From an uncultured Lachnospiraceae bacterium (GTDB lineage: Bacteria > Bacillota > Clostridia > Lachnospirales > Lachnospiraceae), in the NCBI GenBank assembly GCA_947629385.1, contig CANRDO010000003.1:78793-142792 (forward strand): 64,000 nt of DNA. Direction: 5' to 3'. A program made the translations under genes and the position numbers. This document shows positions 1 through 8,205 of the stretch, piece after piece. The notes under the pieces are model-generated. The model did not search any database and had not been told where the DNA came from. It worked only from the letters and a program-made list of their open reading frames with translations. Each line of letters opens with the position of its first letter. Position 1 is the stretch's first letter.

Positions 1-513
1 GAAATTGAATACAATGATGATGAAAAATTATGGTTAGAGGTCCGCGGCATAAACCAAGATCAATATGAAGCCTATATAAACGACTGCAAGGAGAAAGGTT
101 TTACGGTTGAGGGGAAAAAAGATAGTATATCATATGAGGCATATAATGAGGAGGGCTATCACCTTGACCTGACGCATTTTCAATCGAGCACAGAGTTGAC
201 AATACAGGTCGAAGCGCCGGAGCCGATGGGCGATATACAGTGGCCGAAGAGCGAGATAGCAAAACGTTTGCCGACTCCTGCTTCATCTTATGGAAATATT
301 GATCGGGAGACAGAACAAGGTTTTTCACTCAATGTTGGAAATACCACAAAACAGGATTTTTCCGATTACGTAGACGAATGCTATAATGCAGGATTTACTG
401 TGGATTACGACAAGGAAGATACATATTTCAATGCAAAAGACGCGGATGGCTATGAGGTGATTTTGAGATATTGTGGAAATAACGTTATGAGCATTCAATT
501 AGAGGCGCCTTAA
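1..513 (+). CDS. Repeat-domain protein (DUF6591-like), 5' partial
   Basis: The frame is open from the first base, so this is the C-terminal 170 residues of a longer protein. It holds two related units of about 60 residues, each with an aromatic/acidic helix, a Gly-Phe-Thr-Val turn and a tyrosine-rich strand pattern (for example GFTVDYDKED near residue 138). The layout resembles DUF6591-type repeats found in zinc-ribbon proteins of Clostridia, but I assign this from memory of the pattern only. It ends 18 bases before the SPFH gene and probably starts the same operon. No signal peptide or membrane segment is visible in the part present. The molecular function is unknown. Confidence 0.65.
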   Translation, partial: EIEYNDDEKLWLEVRGINQDQYEAYINDCKEKGFTVEGKKDSISYEAYNEEGYHLDLTHFQSSTELTIQVEAPEPMGDIQWPKSEIAKRLPTPASSYGNIDRETEQGFSLNVGNTTKQDFSDYVDECYNAGFTVDYDKEDTYFNAKDADGYEVILRYCGNNVMSIQLEAP

Positions 514-531
514 AAGAAAGGAGAAAATACG

Positions 532-1926
532 ATGGCATTGTTTGGAAAACCTCGAGCGGGTGGTTTTATGGATGAGATTCGCTGTGACGAACCGTCCTAT
601 CTGATTTGGAAGTGGCATCCGGCAGGATCACGTCCGGGAGACAACAATAGAGAGAATGCGATTCGGATGGGTTCTTCCTTGCGGGTCAAGGACGGAGAGG
701 TGGCGGTCTTTGTTTATAAACAGAAAAATGGCGTTATGCAGGATTTCATAGAGGGACCGTTTGACCAGATCATTAAGACGAAGAATCTTCCGGTGCTTGC
801 GAATATCGTTGGGCTTGCATATCAGGGCGACACGCCGTTTCAAGCAGAGGTATATTTTATCAATCTTGCTAAAGTGATTCAGGTTCCGTTTGCGGTGCCA
901 TATTTTGATCTCTATGACCCGAGGTATCTAGATTTCGGAGTTCCTACGGCGGTTCGTGGGAAAATCACGTTCCACATTACAGATTACCGTGAATTTGTCA
1001 AGCTGCATAGACTGATGGATTTTGACCTGACTGCGTTCCAGACACAGATCCGCAATGCGATGGCGCGGTATGTGAAGGGCATCGTAATGAATATACCCTC
1101 GGAGAGAAATATTCCGGTTGTCCAGATCGAGCGTGCGATTACGCCGATCAATGAGATGATTGAGGAGAGTGTCCGGGAGCGCCTTGAGCGGGATTTTGGC
1201 GTACATATCACGGCTGTGGATATCCATGCAATCGAGGTGGACAAGACGAGCGAGGGCTACCAGCAGCTGAAGGCCGTCACCATGGATCTTGCCGCAGCGA
1301 CCGCGAAAGCACAGACAGAAGTCAATATCAAGAACCTGCAGGACACGCAGAGAATCAATGCGGAAAATATGGGAGAGACCCTGCGTATCCAGAGGGAAGA
1401 GGCACAGTATGCTCAACGGAAGCAGACGCAGTCGTCGAACTTTGCTGCATATCAACTGGAACAGCAGGCTGCAGTCGGCATTGCCGGTGCGGAAGCTCTC
1501 GGCAGGATGGGAGCGAATGGCGCCACGGAAATACCCGGCAGTGGAGGCATGAACCCTGCCGCGATGATGGCTGGCATGGCGATGGGCGGAGCAATCGGGC
1601 AAAATATGGCTGGTATGATGAACGGGATGATGCAAGGGGTGAACGGGCAACAGCCTGTTGCTCAGTCCTTACAGGGAATGACGCCGCCCCCTATTCCGAG
1701 CATCTCTTACCATGTAGTGATAAACGGAGATGTTTTGGGGCCATTTGACAGGAACGGGTTAGCGCAGATGGTGAGCGCGGGGACTTTGACAGGAGAAAGC
1801 CTTGTATGGAAACAGGGTATGACCGATTGGGCCAGAGCAAATGCCGTTCAAGAATTAAAACCGTTATTTGACACTGCGATTCCTCCGACTCCGGGCATTC
1901 CTCCAGTTTCGACAAGTGGGCAATAG
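532..1926 (+). CDS. SPFH/band-7 protein with C-terminal GYF_2 domain
   Basis: A 464-residue protein with a good ribosome site (AGGAG) ahead of its ATG. Residues 1-270 match the bacterial SPFH family that includes YdjI-like virion-core-type proteins. A helical, glutamine-rich stretch follows, then a Gly/Met-rich low-complexity linker (about 320-375). A GYF_2 (DUF4339) domain sits at about 390-445, recognisable by LGPFDRNGL, WKQGM and the Trp-Ala pattern. Such proteins are thought to assemble oligomers at membranes and to recruit partners through the GYF_2 module. Neighbouring genes carry another GYF_2 domain and a coiled coil, so the operon looks like a scaffold. The target membrane and cargo are unknown. 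Confidence 0.85.
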   Translation: MALFGKPRAGGFMDEIRCDEPSYLIWKWHPAGSRPGDNNRENAIRMGSSLRVKDGEVAVFVYKQKNGVMQDFIEGPFDQIIKTKNLPVLANIVGLAYQGDTPFQAEVYFINLAKVIQVPFAVPYFDLYDPRYLDFGVPTAVRGKITFHITDYREFVKLHRLMDFDLTAFQTQIRNAMARYVKGIVMNIPSERNIPVVQIERAITPINEMIEESVRERLERDFGVHITAVDIHAIEVDKTSEGYQQLKAVTMDLAAATAKAQTEVNIKNLQDTQRINAENMGETLRIQREEAQYAQRKQTQSSNFAAYQLEQQAAVGIAGAEALGRMGANGATEIPGSGGMNPAAMMAGMAMGGAIGQNMAGMMNGMMQGVNGQQPVAQSLQGMTPPPIPSISYHVVINGDVLGPFDRNGLAQMVSAGTLTGESLVWKQGMTDWARANAVQELKPLFDTAIPPTPGIPPVSTSGQ

Positions 1927-1992
1927 CAAAAGCGATTCATGAATTTATTGTATTTTCACAATGTAAAACCGATGAAAATGGGAGGTGTGGCT

Positions 1993-2346
1993 GTGAATAC
2001 GGATTTTTATTCTATGGATAAGCTGGTCGAATTTGGGATGAGTGTAGCGATTGCCGGACAGATGGCATCGTCTATGAATCAGACATTGAACCAGATGCAG
2101 ATACCGGGAGCGGGTAAAGCAATGCCTGCCAATCCGGACAATATTTATTTTGCCGTGATTGACGGGAGCCAATCCGGACCGTATTCTCTCACAGAATTGG
2201 CCAGGCTGATTGCTGAGAAAAAGATTGTAAAGGAAACCTATATCTGGAAACCTGGAATGCCCCAGTGGGAACCGGCTGAAAAAATAAGCGAGGTGCTTCG
2301 GCTTGTTGCAGTAACGCCGCCACCAGTGCCAAGGAGGATGTTATGA
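1993..2346 (+). CDS. Small GYF_2-domain protein
   Basis: A 117-residue protein. I prefer the GTG at 1993 because GGAGG at 1981-1985 lies seven bases upstream; ATGs at 1939 and 1969 have no ribosome site. Residues 1-45 are a methionine/glutamine-rich segment reminiscent of the linker in the upstream SPFH protein. The rest is a GYF_2 (DUF4339) domain with SGPYSLTEL and WKPGMPQW. It looks like a second copy of the C-terminal module of the preceding gene, separated from the SPFH part. It overlaps the next gene by ATGA, which implies translational coupling. Its partner is unknown. Confidence 0.75.
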   Translation: MNTDFYSMDKLVEFGMSVAIAGQMASSMNQTLNQMQIPGAGKAMPANPDNIYFAVIDGSQSGPYSLTELARLIAEKKIVKETYIWKPGMPQWEPAEKISEVLRLVAVTPPPVPRRML

Positions 2347-2678
2347 AGATATTTTCAGATGAACTACGGATATTAGATGAAAACACCGTTATGAACATGA
2401 TCGATGAAATGCGGGAAAAGAACGAACAGATGAAAACGGAGCTACAGAGTATGCAAGCGAATTGGCATAATCCGAAGGATTGGAATCAAGCTCTGAAGAA
2501 TTGGAATCAGAACCTGGAGGAGCAGAATCAGAATCTACAAACTGAGATTGCACAACTGGATGAGAGAATCGCGCTTCTGGAGATGCAGTCCAAAGAAAAC
2601 CGGCGGCTCTATGATGAAATGGCACAACAGTTAGAAGAACTCCGACAGAAGCTGGCGAATCCGAATCAGACAGCATAG
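2343..2678 (+). CDS. Coiled-coil protein of the SPFH operon
   Basis: A 111-residue, almost wholly helical protein rich in Glu, Gln, Asn and Met. Heptad-like patterning runs from about residue 18 to the end, with a run of NWNQ/EQNQNLQ units between residues 40 and 65. It has no signal peptide, membrane segment or known enzymatic motif. Its start codon overlaps the stop codon of the GYF_2 gene (ATGA), so it is the last gene of the operon that begins before the window. A structural or adaptor role beside the SPFH protein is an inference from context. Confidence 0.7.
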   Translation: MKIFSDELRILDENTVMNMIDEMREKNEQMKTELQSMQANWHNPKDWNQALKNWNQNLEEQNQNLQTEIAQLDERIALLEMQSKENRRLYDEMAQQLEELRQKLANPNQTA

Positions 2679-2811
2679 TAGTCCGGCAGGATTCAAAGAA
2701 CAGAAGAAGAAAACCCAATCTACAGAAGAGAAGGGGATGCCTGAAAATCCACATGGATTTTTGGTGTGTCCTTATTTTTATGCTTAAAACGCCCCGCCGG
2801 AAAGTTAAGCT

Positions 2812-3435
2812 TTACCGCGCCCTCAGATGTCCCGGATCGTCGTCCTCGAAGTCGAACACATACCGTCCGCAGGCGTTGATGACATGCGTGTCGAGATATT
2901 TATCGTAGCGCTTATGGGCCCGCCCATAGGACAGGTGGACGTGTCCGTGCAGGAAGAATTTGGGCTTGTATTTTTCCATCAGGGTCAGGAAAACCTTAAA
3001 GCCCTGGTGCGGGAGGTCACGGCCGTCGTTGAGCTGGTAGGCGGGAGCGTGCGTCACCAGAATGTCGAAGCCGCGCCGCCGCAGAAGCTTGAACTTCAGC
3101 TTGGCGACCCGGCGGCGCATCTGAAATTCCGTGTATTGATAGTTTCCGGGGCGGTAGCGCATGGAGCCGCCCAGTCCGAGGATGCGCACGCCCTCGTGAA
3201 CGTAGATGTCGTCGTCGATACAGATGCAGCCGTCGGGCGGGACCTTGTCGTACTTCTCATCGTGGTTGCCGCGCACATAAAGAACCGGCGCGGTGGTGAA
3301 CGTCGCCAGAAATGAGAGGTAGTGCGGATCCAGATCGCCGCAGGAAATGATCAGATCGATCCCGTCCAGTTTGCTCTTTTCAAAATAGTCCCACAGATAA
3401 GGGGATTCCTCATCTGAGATCGCGAGTATGCGCAT
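2812..3435 (-). CDS. Calcineurin-like metallophosphoesterase
   Basis: A 207-residue cytosolic protein with the metallophosphoesterase metal-binding blocks: an N-terminal ILAISD, GDLD near residue 33, RGNHDE near 55, a THAP block near 130, and the C-terminal HGHVH. The start follows AAGGA. The family hydrolyses phosphodiesters or phosphomonoesters using a two-metal centre, but the substrate cannot be read from sequence. It lies downstream of the ParB/BMP fusion gene with a 24-base gap on the same strand, so the two are probably co-transcribed. Confidence 0.85.
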   Translation of the reverse strand: MRILAISDEESPYLWDYFEKSKLDGIDLIISCGDLDPHYLSFLATFTTAPVLYVRGNHDEKYDKVPPDGCICIDDDIYVHEGVRILGLGGSMRYRPGNYQYTEFQMRRRVAKLKFKLLRRRGFDILVTHAPAYQLNDGRDLPHQGFKVFLTLMEKYKPKFFLHGHVHLSYGRAHKRYDKYLDTHVINACGRYVFDFEDDDPGHLRAR

Positions 3436-3459
3436 CGTCTTGTTTTCCTTAAATAAAAT

Positions 3460-5376
3460 TTATTTCGCCTGCAGCCCCTGCTGTGATACGACCGGCTGGG
3501 CGTGCTCGCGCAGGTCTTCCTCCTTCGGGATAAAGCCGACGATGTTCTCCGCCAGCCAGTCCATCTTCATGATCTCCTCAGGCGTCAGGACGGCGTCCGG
3601 ATTGCCCTCGATGATGCCGGTCTGCGAGTAAAGGACGCCTGCGAACGGGTTGAATTCTCCGGCGGTGATCGTATGCTTTAAAAGCTCGACGAGGCGCTTT
3701 GTCCCGACCGGCAGGTTCTTCGAGCAGATGACGTCGACGACGCCCGATGACATGCCCCACCAGTAGTTGATCGCCTTCGCCGTGTTGTCATCGTGTTTCC
3801 AGCTGCCGTCCATGATCGTGCGGATCAGGCGCTCGTAGAATTTACCCCAGTGGCACAGCGGCATGGCCAGATTGCGCGGGCGGCCGTTGTCCATGTGGTA
3901 GATGCCGAAATAGCGGGACGCGTCCTCCGGGATCACGATGTCCCGGGCCGAGACGCAGTCCGGATGGGTGCGCTGGAGGCTCTCGGTGACGTCGTAATCC
4001 TTCAGCGTGGACCACTCCAGATAAACCTTTACCCGCGGGTTGATCATCTTTGCGCCGAGCGCGAAGGCGTTGATATTCGCGATGTTGCCGAACACCGGAT
4101 AGTCGGTGATATAGGTGAGGATATCGTTTTCCGCCATTGCGCCCGCGATGGCGCCCATCAGGAACTTCGCCTCGTGCATCCGCGCGTAGTAGGTGCGGAT
4201 GTAGCGGTGCGAGGTGTTCAGCGAACAGTTGAGGATCTTGACGCCCGGGTGCGCGATCGCGGCCTTTACGCTGGCAGGGGCAAAGATCGGCGTTGTTGTG
4301 AAAATGATATCGCAGCCCTCTTCAATCGCCTTTTCAATGTATTCATCCGCGTTTTGCTCGGTGATGTTGTCGAAGTAAATCGTACTGACCTCATCCGGGA
4401 ACATCTGCTCCAGATGCAGCCGGCCCAGCTCGTGCGAGTAGGTCCATGCGGAGGAGGTAACGGTCTTTTCGTAGATAAACGCGATCTTCAGCTTTGTGCT
4501 CTTCAGCTGCGCGGCGTTCAGCGGCAGCAGGCGGCTTAAGCTGAGCTTTTTCTCCGGTACGGGATTCATCTTCAGCTCGACCTCATCGCCCTGTGAAAGC
4601 ATCTTGAATTCTTCCCAGCTCTTCGTGACGAGCTCTTTGATCTCATTGGTGGTCTTGCTCACCAGCTCCTGATAGCCGTACAGTTTTATAAAGGAAAGAA
4701 ACGCGTCGCCGGGTGTGATGGAAGCGAGCGCGCCGCCGCCTTTTGCCTCGTAGGCCGCGGTGAAGCGGTTGTACAGGGAATTAAAGTCGATCCGCTCGTC
4801 GTCTGTCCATATATCCTCCGGATTTTTTCCGACGATCTTCTGCAGTTTGGAGAAGCTGCCCTCCTTGGAGAACCAGATGTAATTGATCTTTGCGACCTTG
4901 TAGAAGTCGAGGAATTCAAAATAGATCTTGTTCTCTTTTTCTTCCGTGCGCTTCGGCATGATGCGGGTCACGTTTCCGGGAATGGAGACGGCCTGAAAAT
5001 ATTTCATGACGCTGACGCGTTTGTTGCCTTCTTCTATATAAAATTTGTTCATGTACTCGTATGCCTTGACCGGTTCGCGGATGCCCTCCTCGGCGTGGGC
5101 CGTGCTCAGGTTGATCCATTTCTGCGCGAATTCGGAATTCTCGCTGAGGATCGGCATGAAATTACCTGAAAAGACATTGCTGCGGCCTTCTGTCATGGTG
5201 CCGGCGATCTGATCGATCGGGATCTGCACCAGGCCGAGGGGAACCATGGAGTGTACCTCATTCGAAGGAATGATATTTTCCAGCGCGTCCAGGATCGGCC
5301 GCTGACCGTGCATCATGCGGGTCTGGTAATCCTTCTTTCCGAGTTTGTATGCCTTTCTGTAATCTTCCAGTGACAT
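3460..5376 (-). CDS. ParB-like domain fused to BMP-type receptor domain
   Basis: A 638-residue protein without a signal peptide or lipobox. Residues about 45-135 look like a ParB/sulfiredoxin-type fold (VPLGLVQIPIDQI, then YIEEGNKRVSVMKYF with the GNKR motif). A helical connector follows. From about residue 298 the sequence matches the BMP family of ABC-transporter substrate-binding proteins (KIAFIYEKTVTSSAWTYSHE, FTTTPIFAPA, FLMGAIAGAMAE). BMP receptors usually bind nucleosides outside the cell. A cytosolic copy fused to a ParB-like module more likely senses a ligand. The start follows GGGAGG, with a promoter upstream. Boundaries and function of the N-terminal part are inferred. Confidence 0.75.
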   Translation of the reverse strand: MSLEDYRKAYKLGKKDYQTRMMHGQRPILDALENIIPSNEVHSMVPLGLVQIPIDQIAGTMTEGRSNVFSGNFMPILSENSEFAQKWINLSTAHAEEGIREPVKAYEYMNKFYIEEGNKRVSVMKYFQAVSIPGNVTRIMPKRTEEKENKIYFEFLDFYKVAKINYIWFSKEGSFSKLQKIVGKNPEDIWTDDERIDFNSLYNRFTAAYEAKGGGALASITPGDAFLSFIKLYGYQELVSKTTNEIKELVTKSWEEFKMLSQGDEVELKMNPVPEKKLSLSRLLPLNAAQLKSTKLKIAFIYEKTVTSSAWTYSHELGRLHLEQMFPDEVSTIYFDNITEQNADEYIEKAIEEGCDIIFTTTPIFAPASVKAAIAHPGVKILNCSLNTSHRYIRTYYARMHEAKFLMGAIAGAMAENDILTYITDYPVFGNIANINAFALGAKMINPRVKVYLEWSTLKDYDVTESLQRTHPDCVSARDIVIPEDASRYFGIYHMDNGRPRNLAMPLCHWGKFYERLIRTIMDGSWKHDDNTAKAINYWWGMSSGVVDVICSKNLPVGTKRLVELLKHTITAGEFNPFAGVLYSQTGIIEGNPDAVLTPEEIMKMDWLAENIVGFIPKEEDLREHAQPVVSQQGLQAK

Positions 5377-5421
5377 TTGAGTCCTCCCTTATAAAATCCT
5401 GCTTATTTATACTGTTGACCT

Positions 5422-5450
5422 ATTATAATCGCTGGCATCGGGAATTTCAA
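5422..5450 (-). promoter_or_regulatory. Promoter of the ParB-BMP gene
   Basis: On the minus strand TTGAAA and a perfect TATAAT are separated by 17 bases, about 45 bases upstream of the start codon at 5376. This fits a housekeeping sigma factor promoter. Confidence 0.65.
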
Positions 5451-5542
5451 GTTTATTATTTTTTTTGAATAAGCTGCGATATTCTGGCAATCCTATCATT
5501 GAACCGCAACAGGGCGTGCTTCTGCGCGGGAAGAGGAATCTA

Positions 5543-6466
5543 ATGGACGAGGTGAACGATATGAATAAGAGAGATTTTAAGAATTTCATCACGAAACGCA
5601 GTAGTATCTGGACGCTCAGCCTGTGCATCACGGGCATTCTTGTGCTGGGCGGCATCGCGGCGCTGAATGGCGCGCGCAGGACGAAAGACGGGGGAACGCA
5701 GATGGAGACCGAGCCCGGGCAGACCGCGTATCTGGACGGAGACGCAGCGGGCGGGGTCAATGACGACGAGCTGTTCCCGACATTGAACAAGGACGACGAG
5801 GAAGATATGGCGCAGGCCTCGGGCAACACGGTGGATGAGGATGTGCCGGGTGTGAACGCAGATGCGGATACTGCTTCGGACAATACAGCCGGGGAGGCAG
5901 ACGCGGGAAATGTAAACGATGATGCGGCTGCAGGCACGGATGATCCGGCAGGCACGGAGGCGGCTGCGGCACAGGGAAATACAACTGATGCAGCGGAGGC
6001 AGCCTCCGGGGGCGTGATCTCCGAGCAGGCGTTGCTTGACGCGGGCGTCAATTTCACGGAGCAGGAATCTCTTCTGTGGCCGGCCGCAGGCACGATCCTG
6101 ATTGACTACAGCATGGACGGGAGCGTATACTTCCCGACGCTGGATCAGTATAAGTACAATCCGGCGCTGATCATTGGCAGCGAGGTCGGCAATCAGGTGC
6201 TGGCAGCCGCGAAAGGAATTGTCGAGATGATCCGTGTCGAGGATGAGACCGGCATCACGCTGGTGCTGAATATCGGCAACGGATACAAGCTTACCTACGG
6301 ACAGCTCAAGGAGCTGGCGGTGGCCGAGGGCGACGTCGTCGATGCGGGCGCGGTACTCGGGTATGTCAGCGAGCCGACGAAATATTATACCGTGGAGGGG
6401 AGCAACCTCTATTTCGGCATGACAAAGGACGATGCGGCGGTTGATCCGGTGCTGTATCTGGAATAA
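5543..6466 (+). CDS. SpoIIQ-like LytM/M23 protein lacking catalytic residues
   Basis: About 307 residues from the ATG at 5543 (AGAGGA upstream); an alternative ATG is at 5561. It has a cytosolic stub, one membrane helix (SLCITGILVLGGIAAL), a long Ala/Asp/Glu-rich linker to about residue 165 and a C-terminal lysostaphin-like M23 fold. Active M23 enzymes need HxxxD and a distal HxH. Here the first position reads YKYNPAL, the second GYKLTYGQL, and the last strand SNLYFGM, so all metal ligands appear lost. This resembles SpoIIQ and other scaffold LytM proteins that hold septal or spore-engulfment complexes. It sits divergently from the ParB-BMP gene. Confidence 0.8.
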   Translation: MDEVNDMNKRDFKNFITKRSSIWTLSLCITGILVLGGIAALNGARRTKDGGTQMETEPGQTAYLDGDAAGGVNDDELFPTLNKDDEEDMAQASGNTVDEDVPGVNADADTASDNTAGEADAGNVNDDAAAGTDDPAGTEAAAAQGNTTDAAEAASGGVISEQALLDAGVNFTEQESLLWPAAGTILIDYSMDGSVYFPTLDQYKYNPALIIGSEVGNQVLAAAKGIVEMIRVEDETGITLVLNIGNGYKLTYGQLKELAVAEGDVVDAGAVLGYVSEPTKYYTVEGSNLYFGMTKDDAAVDPVLYLE

Positions 6467-6573
6467 GAAGATCCGGCACAGTGACCTCCAGGGTACATGG
6501 GATGACGCAGAGCAGCGCATCCCCGGGTGTGGCCGCAGACTGCAGAAATCAAAGCTTTTTATGCGGAAAAAAA

Positions 6574-6604
6574 TTCGCACAGCTGAAAAAATGAGGAGTA
6601 TAAT
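6574..6604 (+). promoter_or_regulatory. Promoter in the 331-base gap
   Basis: TTCGCA and a perfect TATAAT (6599-6604) are separated by 19 bases. Transcription would start near 6611, about 190 bases before the GIY-YIG gene, giving a long leader or a separate RNA. Confidence 0.5.
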
Positions 6605-6610
6605 ATAGTG

Positions 6611-6790
6611 TACAATCTGCAGTCGGCGTTTCACTTGAGGTTTGCAATTTTCTGGGTGAGGTACTAGCTTGTGCCGGTTGCTTCAAATACAGGGGATGGT
6701 TTGCCATCCCTTTACATAGAAGTCAATGTGTGTCGGAGTAGGTTAAGGTGTTCGGCAGCATATACGGCAGAGGGTAGTATATAACAGGAG
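6611..6790 (+). other. Possible structured RNA or long leader
   Basis: The gap between 6467 and 6797 has no convincing open frame. Downstream of the promoter at 6574-6604 lies a hairpin, GGGATGG-TTTG-CCATCCC at 6693-6710. It is flanked by a second pairing segment (TTGCTTC near 6677 with GAAGTCAA near 6719). The size would suit a small RNA such as 6S RNA, but I cannot assign a family. Seen: promoter and nested hairpin. Inferred: that the RNA is functional. Confidence 0.3.
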
Positions 6791-6797
6791 GAGGAAT

Positions 6798-7070
6798 ATG
6801 AATTATACATATATCCTGCGCTGCGGCGACAGCTCGCTCTACACAGGCTGGACGAACGACCTGGAAAAGCGCGTCCGGGCGCACAGTGAAGGGCGAGGCG
6901 GGAAATATACGAGAAGCAGGCTCCCGGTGGGGCTTGTCTACTATGAGGAATTTGAGACGAAGGAGGAGGCCATGCGCCGGGAGTGGGAGATCAAGCAGCT
7001 GACCCGGGCGCAGAAGGAAAGGCTGATCCATTCGGAAAGGAGAAGCGATGCGACTGATACATATAGCTGA
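6798..7070 (+). CDS. GIY-YIG nuclease family protein (UPF0213)
   Basis: A 90-residue stand-alone GIY-YIG domain protein. The N-terminal YTYILRC...SLYTGWT corresponds to the GIY and YIG strands, and the conserved helix with Arg and Glu (KRVRAHSEG, EEAMRREWEIK) follows. Members of this YhbQ/YazA-like group are small predicted nucleases with no settled cellular role. It has a strong ribosome site (GGAGGAGG) and overlaps the start of sbcD by 23 bases, so the three genes form an operon pointing to DNA repair. Confidence 0.85.
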   Translation: MNYTYILRCGDSSLYTGWTNDLEKRVRAHSEGRGGKYTRSRLPVGLVYYEEFETKEEAMRREWEIKQLTRAQKERLIHSERRSDATDTYS

Positions 7071-8205
7071 TCTGCACATAGGAAAATCGCTGGGCGAATT
7101 CAGTCTGATCGAGGATCAGAAATTTATCCTGGACCGGATTCTGGAGATTGCCGGTGAGCGCGCGGTGGACGCGGTGCTGATCGCGGGAGATGTGTACGAT
7201 AAGCCGATTCCGAGCGAAGCGGCGGTAGGCTTGTTCGATTCCTTTATCTCCGGACTGGCGGACAGGAAGATAAAGACATTTGTCATCAGCGGCAACCATG
7301 ATTCGGACGAGCGATTGAATTTTGGCAGCAGTCTTTTTGAGACAAACGGATTGTATATTTCTTCCAAATACAATGGGACGCTCTACCGGCAGGAGCTGGA
7401 GGACGAGCATGGGAAGGTGAGCCTGTACCTGCTGCCGTTTGTCAAGGCGTCCCAGGTAAAGCATTTTTTCCCGGGGGAGGAGATCGATTCCTACGATCAG
7501 GCGGTTCGGGTCGTGCTGAAGCATGCGGATATAGACCAGAGTGGGAGGAATGTTCTGGTGGCGCACCAGTTTGTGGCGGGAAAGGGAGAGGAGCCGCTGA
7601 TGGGAGGCTCAGAGAGCGCGGCTGTCCTGAATGTGGGTCTCGTGGAAAAGATCGGCGCGGACTGTTTTCAGGCGTTTGACTATGTCGCGCTGGGTCATAT
7701 CCACTCTCCTCAGAGGGTGGGGAGAGATGAGATCCGCTATTCCGGCTCCCCGCTGAAATATTCCCTGAGCGAGGTGAAAAACGACAAGTCTTTTCCAATT
7801 GTCACACTGGGAAAAAAGGGCGAGGTCTCTGTCGAACTCGTGCCCCTGAAACCGCTTCGGGATATGCGCCATCTGAAGGGAAGGATGGAGCAGCTGCTGA
7901 AAAAGGAGAATATCGTTTCCCCCGACGACTTTATCTACGCGACCTTGACGGACGAGGATACGGTCAGCGACGCTATGGGGATTTTCCAGCAGTATTATCC
8001 GAACACGGTAAAAATCGATTATGACAACGCTCATACCAGGGAAATCGGGCAGGTGGATTTTTCCCGGGTTACGGAGGACAAGTCCTTTTTTGAATTGTTT
8101 TCTGATTTTTATCGTTCGATCTATGGCTGTGAGATCAGTGAGGAAGAGATCAGCCTTATGAATGTAATCGCGAGAGAGGCAGGTGTGACGGATGAGACCG
8201 ATTAA
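7048..8205 (+). CDS. sbcD: Exonuclease SbcD (Mre11 homologue)
   Basis: A 385-residue Mre11-like nuclease subunit. The phosphoesterase motifs are intact: ADLHIGK at residues 7-13, IAGDVYDKP near 46, ISGNHDSDE near 80, VAHQF and GHIHSP near 214. With SbcC it forms the complex that opens hairpins and trims protein-blocked DNA ends in the cytosol. The start is inside the end of the GIY-YIG gene behind a GGAGA ribosome site. It overlaps sbcC by 14 bases, the usual arrangement of translationally coupled sbcDC. Confidence 0.97.
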   Translation: MRLIHIADLHIGKSLGEFSLIEDQKFILDRILEIAGERAVDAVLIAGDVYDKPIPSEAAVGLFDSFISGLADRKIKTFVISGNHDSDERLNFGSSLFETNGLYISSKYNGTLYRQELEDEHGKVSLYLLPFVKASQVKHFFPGEEIDSYDQAVRVVLKHADIDQSGRNVLVAHQFVAGKGEEPLMGGSESAAVLNVGLVEKIGADCFQAFDYVALGHIHSPQRVGRDEIRYSGSPLKYSLSEVKNDKSFPIVTLGKKGEVSVELVPLKPLRDMRHLKGRMEQLLKKENIVSPDDFIYATLTDEDTVSDAMGIFQQYYPNTVKIDYDNAHTREIGQVDFSRVTEDKSFFELFSDFYRSIYGCEISEEEISLMNVIAREAGVTDETD

